NCBI GenBank assembly: GCA_902706205.1
Contig: CACSKA010000003.1
Span: 310,001-374,000 of the forward strand
Length of the DNA stretch: 64,000 nt
From: Chryseobacterium sp. 18061
GTDB taxonomy: Bacteria; Pseudomonadota; Gammaproteobacteria; Enterobacterales; Enterobacteriaceae
Direction: 5' to 3'
Below are positions 45,831 to 57,245 of this stretch, piece after piece (the first letter of the stretch is position 1; each line of letters begins with the position of its first letter). The translations under genes were made by a program, and so were the position numbers. The notes beneath the pieces are model-generated. The model was given only the letters and a program-made list of their open reading frames with translations. It did not search any database and was not told the origin of the DNA.

Positions 45831-47954
45831 TTATTCCTCGTTTACTGCCTGTTTTTCTGCTTTGCGTGCTTTCGCACGGGCGATAGCCGCTTCAACGGCG
45901 GCTTTACGCGGATCAATGGTTTCAGCCTCAGACTCGTTGGCTGCCTGCTGTGCCGCTTTGCGTGCTTTCGCGCGGGCAATCGCCGCTTCAACGGCAACTT
46001 TGCGCGGGTCGACTGCTTCGGCGACAGGCGTTTCAGCGGATTGCGATTCGGCTTTACGGGCTTTAGCACGGGCAATCGCGGCTTCAACGGCGGCTTTACG
46101 CGGGTCGACTGCTTCCGCAGCAGGCGTTTCAGCGGATTGCGATTCGGCTTTACGGGCTTTAGCACGGGCAATCGCGGCTTCAACGGCGGCTTTACGCGGG
46201 TCGACGGCTTCCGCAGCAGGCGTTTCAGCGGATTGCGATTCAGCTTTACGGGCTTTAGCACGGGCAATGGCGGCTTCAACCGCAGCTTTGCGTGGGTCGG
46301 CTGCGTCACTGTCACTGTTGGTCTGGCGCTTTTCTGCCTGAGCGGCGCGCGCTAAGGCCTTGCGAGCTTCGCGTGCAGCAATCACTGCGCTGTTATCGGG
46401 CTGCGTACCGGCCTGTACAACCACAGGCTGCGTCGCCTGTTTTTGCTTATCACGCACACGATTCAGGGCGGCGTTAATCGCATCCTGATCCTGGGCGGCA
46501 GGCTGTGCTGCAGATTGTTTATGGCGCTCAAGGCGGGCGGCTTTATCACGTGCGAGTCGTGCGGCACGCGCTTCGAAGCGGGCTTTGGCCTCGGCCGCAC
46601 GCTTTTCTTCCTGCTGGATGGTCGAGATTTCAGCCTTTTCCTGACGGAAATACTGCACCAGAGGGATGTTGCTCGGACACACCCACGCACAGGCGCCGCA
46701 TTCGATGCAGTCGGCCAAATTGTGCGCGGTGGCTTTGTCGTGCTGCTGGCCTTTGCTGAACCAGTACAGCTGCTGAGGCAGCAAATCTGCCGGGCAGGAA
46801 TCGGCACAGGCGCTACAGCGAATACAGCTCTGTTCTTCTTCCGGTTCACCCATCTCGCGTGGGGAAGGCGCCAGCAGACAGTTGGTGATTTTAACCACCG
46901 GCACATCGAGCCAAGGCAGGGTAAAGCCCATCAGCGGGCCGCCCATAATCACCATTTGCTCCGGGCTTGGGCAGAAACCGGCGTCTTCCAGTAGATGACG
47001 AACCGGCGTACCCAATCGCGCCCAGACGTTACCCGGTCGGGAAACGGATTCACCGGTCAGGGTCACGACGCGTTCGGTCAGCGGTTCACCGTCGATAACG
47101 GCGCGTTTAACCGCAAAGGCCGTGCCGACGTTTTGCATCAGAACGCCAATATCTGACGAACGACCGCCGTGCGGAACCTGTTTGCCGGTAAGAATCTGCG
47201 TCAGCTGTTTTGCACCGCCGGACGGATATTTGGTTGGGATCACCCGCAGGCTGATGCCATGCGCATCGGCCAGCACCGCACGCAACATCGAAATAGCCTG
47301 CGGTTTATTGTCTTCGACGCCGATCAGCACTTCTTTCGGCTGCAGAATACGCGCCAGAATGCGAATGCCGTCGACGATTTGCGCCGCGCAATCCTGCATC
47401 AGGCGGTCGTCGGCGGTGATATACGGCTCGCATTCAGCGGCGTTGATGATCAGCGTGTCGATTTTATCGCCGCCGCCTTTTAGCTTGATGCTGGTCGGGA
47501 AACCTGCGCCGCCGAGTCCGGCAACGCCGAAATCATGAATGCGCTCGATAAGCTCTTCGCGGCTGCGATTCTGCCAGTCGTTCCAGCCATCGCGATCAAT
47601 CCAGCAGTCGTCGCCATCGGCTTCGATAATGACGCTCATTTCGGCTAACGCGGATGGATGTGCGGTGGAGTGGGGCGCAATGGCGATAACGGTACCTGAG
47701 GTTGGTGCGTGCACCGGCAGCATACGGCCCCAGCCGCGGGTCAGCTGCTGGCCGCGCAGAACGCGATCGCCCGTGCTCACGGCCAGCTCGCCTTCGGCAC
47801 CGATATGTTGTTTCAGCGGAATGACGTAGCGTTGCGCCAGAGGAACCTGGCGCAGCGGCGTGCCATTAGACTGGCTCTTCATTTCCGGAGGATGAATGCC
47901 CCCGTCGAAGTCCCAGATTTTGTCCTTTCTGAACGCGGAAAATAACTTAAGCAT
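45831..47954 (-). CDS. rsxC: electron transport complex subunit RsxC
   Basis: A 707-residue peripheral subunit, homologous to RnfC, that takes electrons from NADH. It has an N-terminal barrel domain, then the flavin/NADH domain ([31 protein letters not shown]), then two [4Fe-4S] motifs ([12 protein letters not shown] and [12 protein letters not shown]). A long charged C-terminal tail contains five DPRK repeats. The tail is shorter than in E. coli K-12, whose RsxC has more repeats. It overlaps rsxB by 8 bp. Confidence 0.97.
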   Translation of the reverse strand: MLKLFSAFRKDKIWDFDGGIHPPEMKSQSNGTPLRQVPLAQRYVIPLKQHIGAEGELAVSTGDRVLRGQQLTRGWGRMLPVHAPTSGTVIAIAPHSTAHPSALAEMSVIIEADGDDCWIDRDGWNDWQNRSREELIERIHDFGVAGLGGAGFPTSIKLKGGGDKIDTLIINAAECEPYITADDRLMQDCAAQIVDGIRILARILQPKEVLIGVEDNKPQAISMLRAVLADAHGISLRVIPTKYPSGGAKQLTQILTGKQVPHGGRSSDIGVLMQNVGTAFAVKRAVIDGEPLTERVVTLTGESVSRPGNVWARLGTPVRHLLEDAGFCPSPEQMVIMGGPLMGFTLPWLDVPVVKITNCLLAPSPREMGEPEEEQSCIRCSACADSCPADLLPQQLYWFSKGQQHDKATAHNLADCIECGACAWVCPSNIPLVQYFRQEKAEISTIQQEEKRAAEAKARFEARAARLARDKAARLERHKQSAAQPAAQDQDAINAALNRVRDKQKQATQPVVVQAGTQPDNSAVIAAREARKALARAAQAEKRQTNSDSDAADPRKAAVEAAIARAKARKAESQSAETPAAEAVDPRKAAVEAAIARAKARKAESQSAETPAAEAVDPRKAAVEAAIARAKARKAESQSAETPVAEAVDPRKVAVEAAIARAKARKAAQQAANESEAETIDPRKAAVEAAIARAKARKAEKQAVNEE
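45834..46298 (-). repeat. tandem 96-bp repeats in the rsxC tail
   Basis: Five units of 32, 32, 32, 32 and 27 codons, each opening [19 protein letters not shown] (or DPRKVAV). Units 1 to 3 are nearly identical in DNA, while units 4 and 5 have drifted. The repeats encode a highly charged alanine-rich helix and can change number by slippage or recombination. Confidence 0.92.
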
Positions 47955-48525
47955 GGTGTTCCACTGGAATAATACGGACTGGAATGGTTTGCAGATCCCA
48001 CTTCCAGCTCTCGGTCGTCTCTGCGACCGGAATTAATTCGATACATTGCGTCGGGCAAGGGGCGACGCAGAGATTACAGCCGGTGCACAGGTCGGTGACC
48101 ACGGTGTGCATGGCGCGGGTGGCGCCAACGATGGCATCTACCGGGCAGGCCTGAATACATTTGGTGCAGCCGATACAGTTCGGTTCGTCGATAACCGCAA
48201 TCAAGCGCACCGGCTCCACGGCTTGTTCGTCGCCGTCGATAGGCTGCGGTTCTACGTTAAGCAGAGTAGCGATTTTAAGCATCACCGCTTCGCCGCCTGG
48301 CGCACAGCGGTTGATTTTCTCGCCCTGGGCACCTACGGCTTCTGCGTAGGGGCGACAGCCGGGATACCCGCACTGGCCGCACTGGCTTTGTGGCAGGATT
48401 TCATCAATTTTTTCCACCACCGGATCATCCTCGACCGCAAAACGGCGCGAAGCGTATCCGAGAATGCCGCCAAAAATCAGGCCTAACAGGCTGAGGGCAG
48501 CGATGGCAATCCACACTAACGTCAT
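47947..48525 (-). CDS. rsxB: electron transport complex subunit RsxB
   Basis: A 192-residue iron-sulfur protein with an N-terminal membrane helix. The [16 protein letters not shown] cluster region is followed by a ferredoxin-like domain with [12 protein letters not shown] and [12 protein letters not shown], giving three [4Fe-4S] sites in all. It relays electrons within the Rsx complex. It overlaps rsxA by one base and rsxC by eight. Confidence 0.97.
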   Translation of the reverse strand: MTLVWIAIAALSLLGLIFGGILGYASRRFAVEDDPVVEKIDEILPQSQCGQCGYPGCRPYAEAVGAQGEKINRCAPGGEAVMLKIATLLNVEPQPIDGDEQAVEPVRLIAVIDEPNCIGCTKCIQACPVDAIVGATRAMHTVVTDLCTGCNLCVAPCPTQCIELIPVAETTESWKWDLQTIPVRIIPVEHHA

Positions 48526-49106
48526 TACACCTTCACCAAACCACTAAAGCCCATAAAGGCCAACGACATCAGCCCAGCGGTGATCAGCGCAATGGCGTTC
48601 CCGCGAAAGGGAGCAGGCACATTGGCCACCACGAGGCGTTCACGAATCGCCGCGAATAGCACCATGACCAGCGAAAAACCGACCGCCGCAGAGAAACCAT
48701 ACAGCGCCGATTGCAGGAAATTATGCCCAAGATTGATATTCAACAGCGCCACGCCGAGCACCGCACAGTTGGTGGTTATCAGCGGCAGAAAAATCCCGAG
48801 CAAACGATAAAGCGCCGGGCTGGTTTTACGCACCACCATTTCGGTGAACTGCACTACCACGGCGATGACCAGAATAAAGGCCAGCGTGCGCAGGTAAATC
48901 AGATTAAGCGGAATGAGGATCCAGGTATCAATCAGCCACGCGCAAACTGACGCAAGCGTCAACACGAAGGTGGTGGCGAGACCCATCCCCATGGCCGTTT
49001 CCAGTTTTTTGGAAACGCCCATAAACGGACACAGCCCAAGGAACTTCACCAAAACGAAGTTATTAACAAGGACGGTGCCGATAAAGAGCAGCAGGTAATC
49101 AGTCAT
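48525..49106 (-). CDS. rsxA: electron transport complex subunit RsxA
   Basis: A 193-residue membrane protein with six helices, homologous to RnfA/NqrE. The [22 protein letters not shown] and TTNCAVLG segments carry the cysteines for the shared intramembrane cluster with RsxE. It is the first gene of rsxABCDGE-nth. A probable ydgK terminator lies between it and ydgK. Confidence 0.97.
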   Translation of the reverse strand: MTDYLLLFIGTVLVNNFVLVKFLGLCPFMGVSKKLETAMGMGLATTFVLTLASVCAWLIDTWILIPLNLIYLRTLAFILVIAVVVQFTEMVVRKTSPALYRLLGIFLPLITTNCAVLGVALLNINLGHNFLQSALYGFSAAVGFSLVMVLFAAIRERLVVANVPAPFRGNAIALITAGLMSLAFMGFSGLVKV

Positions 49107-49121
49107 ATTGGACCTGGAACG

Positions 49122-49160
49122 AAAAAAAGCCGCCTATTATCGGTCAAACCGCAGCAGGCG
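49122..49160 (-). terminator. possible ydgK terminator
   Basis: On the minus strand CGCCT and AGGCG enclose a second stem CGGT-TTG-ACCG, and T7 follows. Both stems are short, so partial termination is more likely than complete. Confidence 0.5.
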
Positions 49161-49183
49161 ACAACAGATTATCTGTAGGGTTA

Positions 49184-49627
49184 TTACGGCTTGATGAAGG
49201 TCCGCTTCACGCGCTCTGAACGCTTGAAATACGGAACCAGCAGCGCGGTGGCCAGTAACGGGAAGAGCAGCTGGCGTAATGCGAGGGCATCGGACACCGG
49301 CGCGAAGGCAAAGGCTTTCACTGCAAGCAGTACTGAAATCAGCAGCCAGATAATGTAATGCTTAGGCACCAGCTTTCGGCGTTTAAAGAATGCCGCGGTT
49401 AGCCACAGGGTGTAACACCACATGCCGACTGCAAAAACCAGAGACAGTAGCCACAAACTTAAATTGGTCGTTGTTAATGCGGCCAGATTCGAACGTGCGG
49501 CAGGCGACAACAGCACACCTGCGTACAACAGGACAGCCAGCGAAGCGCTGAGTAAGGCCACAATGAGCCAGGCGAGCGGGGCGAGCAGCCAGCCACCAAT
49601 ACGTTCTTCTGTCGGTTCAGCGGACAT
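49184..49627 (-). CDS. ydgK: inner-membrane DUF2569 protein YdgK
   Basis: A 147-residue membrane protein with four predicted helices. The ATG at 49625-49627 has GGAGA upstream and gives the start MSAEPTEERIGGWLLAPLAW, like E. coli YdgK; an extension of nine codons is not used. The RIGGWL, FFKRRKLVPKHYIIWLL and VPYFKRSERVKRTF segments define the family. Function is unknown. It lies between cnu and rsxA as in E. coli. Confidence 0.9.
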   Translation of the reverse strand: MSAEPTEERIGGWLLAPLAWLIVALLSASLAVLLYAGVLLSPAARSNLAALTTTNLSLWLLSLVFAVGMWCYTLWLTAAFFKRRKLVPKHYIIWLLISVLLAVKAFAFAPVSDALALRQLLFPLLATALLVPYFKRSERVKRTFIKP

Positions 49628-49702
49628 TACTTCTCCAGAATCAGCGTCAGTCAAAAATGCAGGGCGAGAAGTATAAGCAACTGACGCGTGAGAAAACAGT
49701 CT

Positions 49703-49918
49703 TTATTGCACGTAGCGCCAGACGCTCTTCGGCACCTGGCCTACGTCGTAGAGACGCCCGCCGGAAACCAGTTCTGCGCGACGATGATCGGCCGCGCGAT
49801 ACATATTGACGATTTCTTGGGTATCGGTCAGCGAGTAATTAAGATGATCAAAAAGTTTTTCCAGACTTTCAAGAGAACTGATCTTTCGGAATTTTAATAA
49901 ATAATCCTGAACGGTCAT
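49703..49918 (-). CDS. cnu: H-NS/StpA co-regulator and oriC-binding protein Cnu (YdgT)
   Basis: A 71-residue Hha/YmoA-family protein almost identical to E. coli Cnu: [20 protein letters not shown] at the start and the ELVSGGRL and VPKSVW segments near the end. It joins H-NS and StpA complexes that silence horizontally acquired DNA and can bind near oriC. The following intergenic region (226 bp) shows nothing else recognisable. Confidence 0.97.
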   Translation of the reverse strand: MTVQDYLLKFRKISSLESLEKLFDHLNYSLTDTQEIVNMYRAADHRRAELVSGGRLYDVGQVPKSVWRYVQ

Positions 49919-50144
49919 ATTAGCGATCTTCCATTTTATAATGTTGTATTTATTAGGTAAAAATAACCTGGTGAGGGCAATCTTCGCCAGTCAGGGTAAG
50001 GGGATCAGGCGATAAGATTTGCATGGATTATTTAGGCTAAAAATGCCAAAAACAAGCACAGAAGGTGATTCTGTTGCTGTAAAATTTAAATTAAGAATTT
50101 TCCAAGCTGGATATCAGGCGCCGGACGGCGCCTGGTGAGGAAGA

Positions 50145-51641
<1,497 letters not shown>

Positions 51642-51655
51642 TCACTTTCTGGCGC

Positions 51656-51790
51656 TTACTTATGCGGCTGGGCCGCAACAGGCTGCTCTGGTGGCTGGTA
51701 ATTATCAATATGATGCGCGGCAACGAGCAGCAAAACGCACACCCCAAGCACTATCCAGCCCACCAACTCGACAATGCGATTAAATACCAT
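51656..51790 (-). CDS. blr: small inner-membrane protein Blr
   Basis: A 44-residue ORF: a start MVFNRIVELVGW, one hydrophobic helix, then HIDNYQPPEQP and a short polar tail ending in PHK. E. coli Blr is 41 residues and shares NR-IEL-GWIVL and HIDNYQPPEQ. It stabilises the division machinery and affects beta-lactam tolerance. An in-frame ATG two codons upstream (51794-51796) is a possible alternative start, and neither has a strong ribosome-binding site. It is divergent from ydgJ as in E. coli. Confidence 0.85.
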   Translation of the reverse strand: MVFNRIVELVGWIVLGVCVLLLVAAHHIDNYQPPEQPVAAQPHK

Positions 51791-52008
51791 AGTCATAACA
51801 ATCAATGTCCAAAATTATCCAGGGGCGAAATATTACCAGGAACACGGGTTTCGGGCCAGGGCGTTGCGGAACAATCTTGCGGTTTTTTTCACCAGTAGCT
51901 GAAAGTCACAGTGCTCGTAATGATGGAAGGGGGATAATGTTAATAATTGGTTGTGAGCATCCTGCATATGTTGTGAAATGGCAGACATCTACAGATGAGG
52001 GCGATAAA

Positions 52009-53049
52009 ATGAGTGACACTATCCGGGTCGGATTAATAGGCTATGGCTACGCGAGTAAAACCTTCCACGCGCCGCTGATCAGCGGTACGCCTGGCATGGA
52101 GCTGGCGGCTGTTTCCAGTAGCGATGAAGCGAAGGTAAAAGTGGACTGGCCGGGGGTAAAAGTCGTCTCTGAGCCCAGGCATCTTTTCAACGATCCCAGC
52201 ATCGATTTGATTGTCATTCCTACACCTAACGACACCCATTTCCCGCTGGCTAAAGCCGCGCTGGAAGCGGGCAAACATGTGGTAGTGGACAAACCGTTTA
52301 CCGTGACGTTGTCACAAGCACGTGAGCTGGATGCACTAGCCCGTAGCCTGGGTCGACTGCTTTCCGTGTTCCACAACCGCCGCTGGGACAGTGATTTTCT
52401 GACCATGAAGGCATTAATTGCCGACGGTACGCTTGGGGAAGTGACCTTCTTTGAATCGCATTTCGATCGCTATCGTCCGGAAGTGCGTAACCGCTGGCGC
52501 GAACAGGGCGGTCCAGGCAGTGGCATCTGGTACGATCTGGCTCCGCATCTGCTCGACCAGGCGGTAAATCTGTTCGGCCTACCGGTCAGCCTGACGGTCG
52601 ATCTGGCGCAGCTGCGTCCGGGCGCACAGTCCACGGATTATTTCCATGCTGTCCTGACTTATCCACAGCGTCGTGTGGTTTTGCACGGCACGCTGCTGGC
52701 TGCAGCGGAGTCTGCGCGTTATATCGTGCACGGCACGCGCGCAAGCTATGTGAAGTACGGTCTCGACCCGCAGGAAGAACGCCTGAAAAATGGCGAACGT
52801 CTGCCGCAAGAGGACTGGGGATACGACATGCGCGATGGTGTAGTAACGCGTGTGGACGGTGACGAGCGTACAGAAGAAACGTGGTTGACGGTGCCGGGCA
52901 ACTATCCGGCGTACTACGCGGGTATTCGCGATGCGCTGAACGGCAGCGGTGAGAACCCGGTTCCGGCCAGCCAGGCGATTCAGATTATGGAATTGATTGA
53001 GCTGGGGATTGAATCAGCGAAACATCGTTCGACGCTGAGTTTGACCTGA
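52009..53049 (+). CDS. ydgJ: Gfo/Idh/MocA-family oxidoreductase YdgJ
   Basis: A 346-residue NAD(P)-dependent dehydrogenase, the E. coli length. The ATG at 52009 has GAGGG upstream; the longer frame from 51805 overlaps the divergent promoter region and is rejected. The Rossmann start is RVGLIGYGYASKTFHAP, then the family motif VDKPFTVTL (Lys in EKP-type position). The C-terminal part has GSGIWYDLAPHLLDQA. The substrate is unknown. A REP-like terminator separates it from the convergent add gene. Confidence 0.95.
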   Translation: MSDTIRVGLIGYGYASKTFHAPLISGTPGMELAAVSSSDEAKVKVDWPGVKVVSEPRHLFNDPSIDLIVIPTPNDTHFPLAKAALEAGKHVVVDKPFTVTLSQARELDALARSLGRLLSVFHNRRWDSDFLTMKALIADGTLGEVTFFESHFDRYRPEVRNRWREQGGPGSGIWYDLAPHLLDQAVNLFGLPVSLTVDLAQLRPGAQSTDYFHAVLTYPQRRVVLHGTLLAAAESARYIVHGTRASYVKYGLDPQEERLKNGERLPQEDWGYDMRDGVVTRVDGDERTEETWLTVPGNYPAYYAGIRDALNGSGENPVPASQAIQIMELIELGIESAKHRSTLSLT

Positions 53050-53070
53050 TTCTCATCGTCAATGCCTGAC

Positions 53071-53138
53071 GGCGCGACTCCGGCTGGCCTACATTTTGCG
53101 TGTAGGCATGTAGGTATCGCGCCGCCGGGCGTTTTTTT
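53071..53138. terminator. REP-like nested hairpin and T run between ydgJ and add
   Basis: Outer arms GGCGCGA (53071-53077) and TCGCGCC (53117-53123) enclose CCTACA and TGTAGG; GCCGGGCG and T7 follow on the plus strand. It can end ydgJ and resembles enterobacterial BIME/REP structures. Confidence 0.65.
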
Positions 53139-54138
53139 AAGCTGCTTTTACTTTATCAATTAACGCCTGTTTCTCCTGCGCCGACAGGAACGCAATTTCC
53201 AGGCCGTTAATCTGCGCCTGACGAATCTGCGCCGCCGAAAGGCCCGCAGCCGGGGCCGCAACTTCATACTCGTGAATAATGTCAATTCCCTGAACCGCCG
53301 GGTCGTCGGTGTTCAGTGCCGCCAGCACGCCGTGTTCCAGGAAAACCTTCAGAGGATGACGCTCAAGTGACGGCACGGTGCTGGTCTGAATGTTGGAGGT
53401 CAGGCAGGATTCAATGCCGATGCGCTGCTCTACGAGGAAATCCATCAGGGCGCGATCTTCTACCGCCTTCACGCCGTGGCCGATACGCTCCGCGCCCAGC
53501 TCACGAATTGCCTGCCAGATGCTTTCCGGACCGGCCGCTTCGCCCGCATGGACGGTGATATGCAAGCCCGCGTCACGCGCGCGGTTGAAATGATTGAGGA
53601 ACAGGCTGCCCGGGAAGCCCAGTTCATCACCGGCCAAATCTAGCGCGGTGATACTGTCGCGATGGGTGAGCAGGGCGTTGAGTTCTTGTTCGCAGGCAGT
53701 TTCGCCGAAGGTGCGACTCATAATGCCAATCAGGTTCGCCTGAACCGGGAAGTCACGGCAGCCCTGTTTCACCCCGGCGATCACCGCCTCTACCACGCCC
53801 GCTACCGGCAGGTTGTGCGTCATCGCCATATAGCCCGGGGAAAAACGCAGTTCAACGTAGTGCAGGCCGTTACGTGCGGCATCTTCAATATTTTCGTAGG
53901 CGACGCGACGACAGGCGTCGAGATCCGCCAGCACCTTCACGCCCCAGTCGAGTTTGCTGAGGAAGCTGACGAGATCAGGCTCAAGGCTGATGACCTGCAC
54001 ATGCGGGCGCAGAGCGTCCAGAGTGGAAGCAGGAAGCGCAATATTATGTTGGCGACCGAGTTCAAGGATGGTTTGCGCGCGAATGTTGCCGTCAAGGTGG
54101 CGGTGAATGTCTGTCAGGGGCAGGTCTTTATTAATCAT
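53137..54138 (-). CDS. add: adenosine deaminase
   Basis: A 333-residue zinc hydrolase of E. coli length that converts (deoxy)adenosine to (deoxy)inosine. Zinc ligands His12 and His14 are in [10 protein letters not shown]; the third histidine and catalytic glutamate lie in [11 protein letters not shown], and the last ligand aspartate in [10 protein letters not shown]. It complements the purine theme of purR and punRC in this window. It lies upstream of nothing on its strand but ydgJ's terminator; malY is 98 bp away. Confidence 0.97.
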   Translation of the reverse strand: MINKDLPLTDIHRHLDGNIRAQTILELGRQHNIALPASTLDALRPHVQVISLEPDLVSFLSKLDWGVKVLADLDACRRVAYENIEDAARNGLHYVELRFSPGYMAMTHNLPVAGVVEAVIAGVKQGCRDFPVQANLIGIMSRTFGETACEQELNALLTHRDSITALDLAGDELGFPGSLFLNHFNRARDAGLHITVHAGEAAGPESIWQAIRELGAERIGHGVKAVEDRALMDFLVEQRIGIESCLTSNIQTSTVPSLERHPLKVFLEHGVLAALNTDDPAVQGIDIIHEYEVAAPAAGLSAAQIRQAQINGLEIAFLSAQEKQALIDKVKAA

Positions 54139-54236
54139 GGTCGCACTCTTTTTTTAGTTAAAGTGCGGCGTATTATAGAGTCAAAGCGGATGAAAAAGCC
54201 ATTTTGCGCAACGAAAATCTCCGTTGCGCAACGAAT

Positions 54237-55409
54237 TCAGCGGGCGGCATGAATGGCGTTGATCAAACCCTGAAGGCCACGCTCAAGTTTACTGCGCGGG
54301 CAGCCTGCATTCAGACGGACAAAACCATTGCCTTCTTCACCATAGGTATAACCCGGCATGATGGCCACTTTTTGCTGCTCAATCAGGACTTTTTGCAGCA
54401 GTTTGTCGTCAATATGCAGTGGGCGTAAATCAATCCACGCCAGATAGGTGGATTCTGGCGGCTGCCAGTTCAGTTCCGGAAACGCCGCGTTCAGCTCGCT
54501 GGCAATAAAGCGCATATTACCCTGCAAATAATCGCGCAGTGCATCCAGCCAAGGAACACCTTGCTGATAGGCTGCAATGTGCGCGACCACTGCGGGAATC
54601 GATGGGGAAGAGAGTCCATCGCGACCTTTCAGTGCGTTGAGGTAAGCGTTGCGTGAGGTTTCATTGCCAATCAGGCCATACGCACCGGTGAGCGCCGGAA
54701 TGTTGAAACTCTTGGAGCCAGAAGTGAACAGAGCCCAGTCGTTCTGCGCCACTTCGCACCACGGAATATGCCGATGTCCGTCCCACGTCATATCCATATG
54801 GATTTCATCACTGATCACTTTCACGTTGTGCTTCTGACACAGTGCCGCGATGGTGGTCAGCTCTTCACGCGTCCACACTTTCCCGGTCGGGTTATGCGGG
54901 CTGCACAGCAACAGCACTTTGTTCCGCGGCTCGGCGAGCACGCTTTCCAGCAGGGCCATATCGCAGGCCCAGCCTTCGGCCGTCTGGTGCAGTGGCACGG
55001 CGGCGATAGTACGCTGATTGCCTTCAATCGCTTTATAGAATGCGTCATAGGCCGGCGTTTGCACCACGATGCCATCTCCCACCTCTGACCATTGGCGGAT
55101 CAGCTGGGAAACCATATAGATAACCGACGGTCCATACACCAGGTGTTCCGTGTTAATCGCGCTGTCAAAACGCGTCTGGAACCAGTGCTGAATGGCACCG
55201 AGAAACTCGTCATTTTTCCAGCGGCTGTAGCCGAGGACGCCGTGGCTCAGGCGCTTGTTGATAGCCTCGAGCACGCAAGGCGCGGTCGGGAAATCCATAT
55301 CCGAAATAGTGAAAGGCAGCAAATCGGCAACGCCGAAGCGGTCTGCGACGTAATCCCACTGAGTGCACCAGGTGCCGTGGCGGTCGACGACCGTTGAGAA
55401 ATCAAACAT
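54237..55409 (-). CDS. malY: cystathionine beta-lyase/maltose-regulon modulator MalY
   Basis: A 390-residue PLP enzyme of E. coli length. Lys233 in TSGSKSFNIP is the Schiff-base lysine. GGAG precedes the ATG at 55407-55409; a start four codons earlier is less likely. MalY has beta C-S lyase activity and in E. coli also binds MalT and keeps it inactive. It is co-transcribed with malX across a 70-bp gap holding a hairpin. Confidence 0.96.
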   Translation of the reverse strand: MFDFSTVVDRHGTWCTQWDYVADRFGVADLLPFTISDMDFPTAPCVLEAINKRLSHGVLGYSRWKNDEFLGAIQHWFQTRFDSAINTEHLVYGPSVIYMVSQLIRQWSEVGDGIVVQTPAYDAFYKAIEGNQRTIAAVPLHQTAEGWACDMALLESVLAEPRNKVLLLCSPHNPTGKVWTREELTTIAALCQKHNVKVISDEIHMDMTWDGHRHIPWCEVAQNDWALFTSGSKSFNIPALTGAYGLIGNETSRNAYLNALKGRDGLSSPSIPAVVAHIAAYQQGVPWLDALRDYLQGNMRFIASELNAAFPELNWQPPESTYLAWIDLRPLHIDDKLLQKVLIEQQKVAIMPGYTYGEEGNGFVRLNAGCPRSKLERGLQGLINAIHAAR

Positions 55410-55449
55410 CGGAAACTCCATTTCGGTAAAACGGGTGAGGAAACATTGT

Positions 55450-55470
55450 CCCCCTTCAGGGCGAAGGGGG
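55450..55470 (-). other. intercistronic hairpin malX-malY
   Basis: CCCCCTTC and GAAGGGGG form a perfect 8-bp stem around a 5-nt loop without a T run, 10 bp after the malX stop. It may set the malX:malY ratio. Confidence 0.6.
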
Positions 55471-55479
55471 AAAGGGGAT

Positions 55480-57072
55480 TTACGCCTCGACGCTGTGCAT
55501 CAGTGTCGCCATTTCATCTTTCACCGACTGCACCTGCGGGCCAATCACGACCTGCAGACTGTGCTGGTTCAGCTGGACCACGCCGATGGCACGGTTCGCT
55601 TTTAACGCTTCAACGTCGACCTTGGTCATGTCATCAACCGACAGACGAAGACGGGTCAGACAGTTATCGAGGTTAGTGATGTTATCTGCGCCGCCGAGTG
55701 CCGCCAGGATAGCCGGAACGTTGTAGCCCGATTTACCGATAGTACCTGTCATTGCTTTTTCCACACTGGATGCGGTTTCGATATCACGACCCGGCGTTTT
55801 GAGGTTAAAGCGGGTGATAGCGAAGCGGAAGATAGCGTAGTAGGCCACGAACCAGATGATTGCCACCACCGGCACCAGATACCACTTGGTCGCCAGGCCG
55901 TGCAGGATCCCGAATACCACGAAGTCGATGATGTTACCGTCGGTGTTACCGATGGTCACACCCAGTACCGCCATCACGGTGAAACCAAGGCCGGTCAGCA
56001 GGGCGTGGATAACATACAGTACCGGAGCCACGAACAGGAACAGGAATTCCAGCGGTTCAGTGGTGCCGCCCACAACGCAGGCAACCACGCCGGAGATCAA
56101 CAGGCCTTTAATTTTATGACGGTTTTCCGGACGTGCGCAGTGGTACATCGCCAATGCAGCACCCGGCAGACCGCCGAGGAAGGCTGGCATTTTGCCCTGT
56201 GACAGGAAGCGGGTTGCGCTTTCGGAGAAGCCTTGCGTGGTCGGGCAGCTCAGCTGCGCCTGGAAGATAGTCAGTGCGCCGCTCACCGAATGACCGCAAA
56301 CGTCCATGGTGCCGCCGGCTTCAGAGAAGCGGATCAGTGCAACAAGAATGTGATGCAGGCCGAATGGTAACAGCAGACGTTCACCGGTGCCGAAGATCAT
56401 CGGACCAAACTCACCGGCTTCGTTAATCACGTAGCCAAGGGCATTGATGCCTTTAGCAAAGACCGGCCAAATCAGCGGAATAACCAGTCCTACCAGACCG
56501 AGCACCACGGTGGTGATGATCGGCACGAAACGGGTGCCGCCGAAGAATGCCAGCGCATCCGGCAGGCGAATGGTATGGAAACGCTCGTGCAGCATCCAGA
56601 CGATAACGCCGCAGATAACCGCGCCGAGAATACCGGTATCAATCGACTGAATACCAATCACGTTCTGGATGTTGTTGGCTTTCAGAATGGCGGCATCCGT
56701 TGTCGGCAGAATGCCTTGTGCCGTCAGCCAGAAGTTGACGCCCAGGTTCATTACCGCGAAACCAACAAAACCGGCAAAAGCGGCCACGCCTTTGTTGTCA
56801 CGTGCCAGCCCCAGTGGGATAGCGATACAGAACATCACAGGCAGGAAGCTGAAGGCAAACGAGCCGACTTTACCCATCCAGATGAAAATGGCCTGCAGTA
56901 AAGGGGTATCCAGCCACGGTAGCAGCGTAGTGACGTCATGGCTGCTCAGCGAGCTGCCGATCCCCATCATGATCCCGCAGAAAGAGAGTAGTGCCACTGG
57001 CAGCATGAAGGTTTTACCCAATTGCTGGAAAAATTCCCAGAGGGTGATTTTTGGTGCTGCTTTCGCCGTCAT
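55480..57072 (-). CDS. malX: PTS maltose/glucose-type EIICB component MalX
   Basis: A 530-residue PTS permease of E. coli length. The ATG at 57070-57072 follows AGGAG; a longer frame is rejected. An EIIC membrane domain (about 1-400) with FGTGERLLLPFGLHHILVA and SEAGGTMDVCG is joined to a C-terminal EIIB domain whose phosphocysteine lies in NLDNCLTRLRL. It can carry glucose and maltose when derepressed; the natural substrate is unsettled. MalI operators and a CRP site lie upstream. Confidence 0.96.
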   Translation of the reverse strand: MTAKAAPKITLWEFFQQLGKTFMLPVALLSFCGIMMGIGSSLSSHDVTTLLPWLDTPLLQAIFIWMGKVGSFAFSFLPVMFCIAIPLGLARDNKGVAAFAGFVGFAVMNLGVNFWLTAQGILPTTDAAILKANNIQNVIGIQSIDTGILGAVICGVIVWMLHERFHTIRLPDALAFFGGTRFVPIITTVVLGLVGLVIPLIWPVFAKGINALGYVINEAGEFGPMIFGTGERLLLPFGLHHILVALIRFSEAGGTMDVCGHSVSGALTIFQAQLSCPTTQGFSESATRFLSQGKMPAFLGGLPGAALAMYHCARPENRHKIKGLLISGVVACVVGGTTEPLEFLFLFVAPVLYVIHALLTGLGFTVMAVLGVTIGNTDGNIIDFVVFGILHGLATKWYLVPVVAIIWFVAYYAIFRFAITRFNLKTPGRDIETASSVEKAMTGTIGKSGYNVPAILAALGGADNITNLDNCLTRLRLSVDDMTKVDVEALKANRAIGVVQLNQHSLQVVIGPQVQSVKDEMATLMHSVEA

Positions 57073-57125
57073 ATAACGACTCCTTGTCCTGAGATTTCTG
57101 TTGGTGTTGTAGAATCCAGCAGAAA

Positions 57126-57141
57126 GATAAAACGTTTTACC
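57126..57141. promoter_or_regulatory. MalI operator near malX
   Basis: GATAAAACGTTTTACC differs by one base from the palindromic MalI operator and lies 54 bp upstream of malX, where it would block that promoter. Confidence 0.88.
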
Positions 57142-57147
57142 ACTTTT

Positions 57148-57169
57148 TATTGCGAGGTAAATCACACAA
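57148..57169. promoter_or_regulatory. CRP site in the malX-malI intergenic region
   Basis: TGCGA-GGTAAA-TCACA (57151-57166) matches the CRP half-sites with one mismatch. It lies between the two MalI operators, as the E. coli malX activation site does. Confidence 0.75.
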
Positions 57170-57204
57170 TCCAACTCTGATAAGGTTTATAAATATAACC
57201 CATT

Positions 57205-57220
57205 GATAAAACGTTTTATC
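57205..57220. promoter_or_regulatory. MalI operator near malI
   Basis: GATAAAACGTTTTATC is a perfect 16-bp palindrome identical to the E. coli MalI operator as I remember it. It ends 25 bp before the malI start codon and fits autorepression. Confidence 0.92.
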
Positions 57221-57245
57221 GCTACGCAGGAGTGGCAAGCGGCGC

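Noticed and set aside
45834..46298. CRISPR-like array
   Set aside because: The 96-bp tandem units are contiguous, in frame and coding within rsxC; there are no spacers.
45630..46355. A 241-codon plus-strand frame encoding a regular Phe/Gly repeat protein
   Set aside because: The repeats are the antisense reading of the DPRK repeats in rsxC; no start signal is present.
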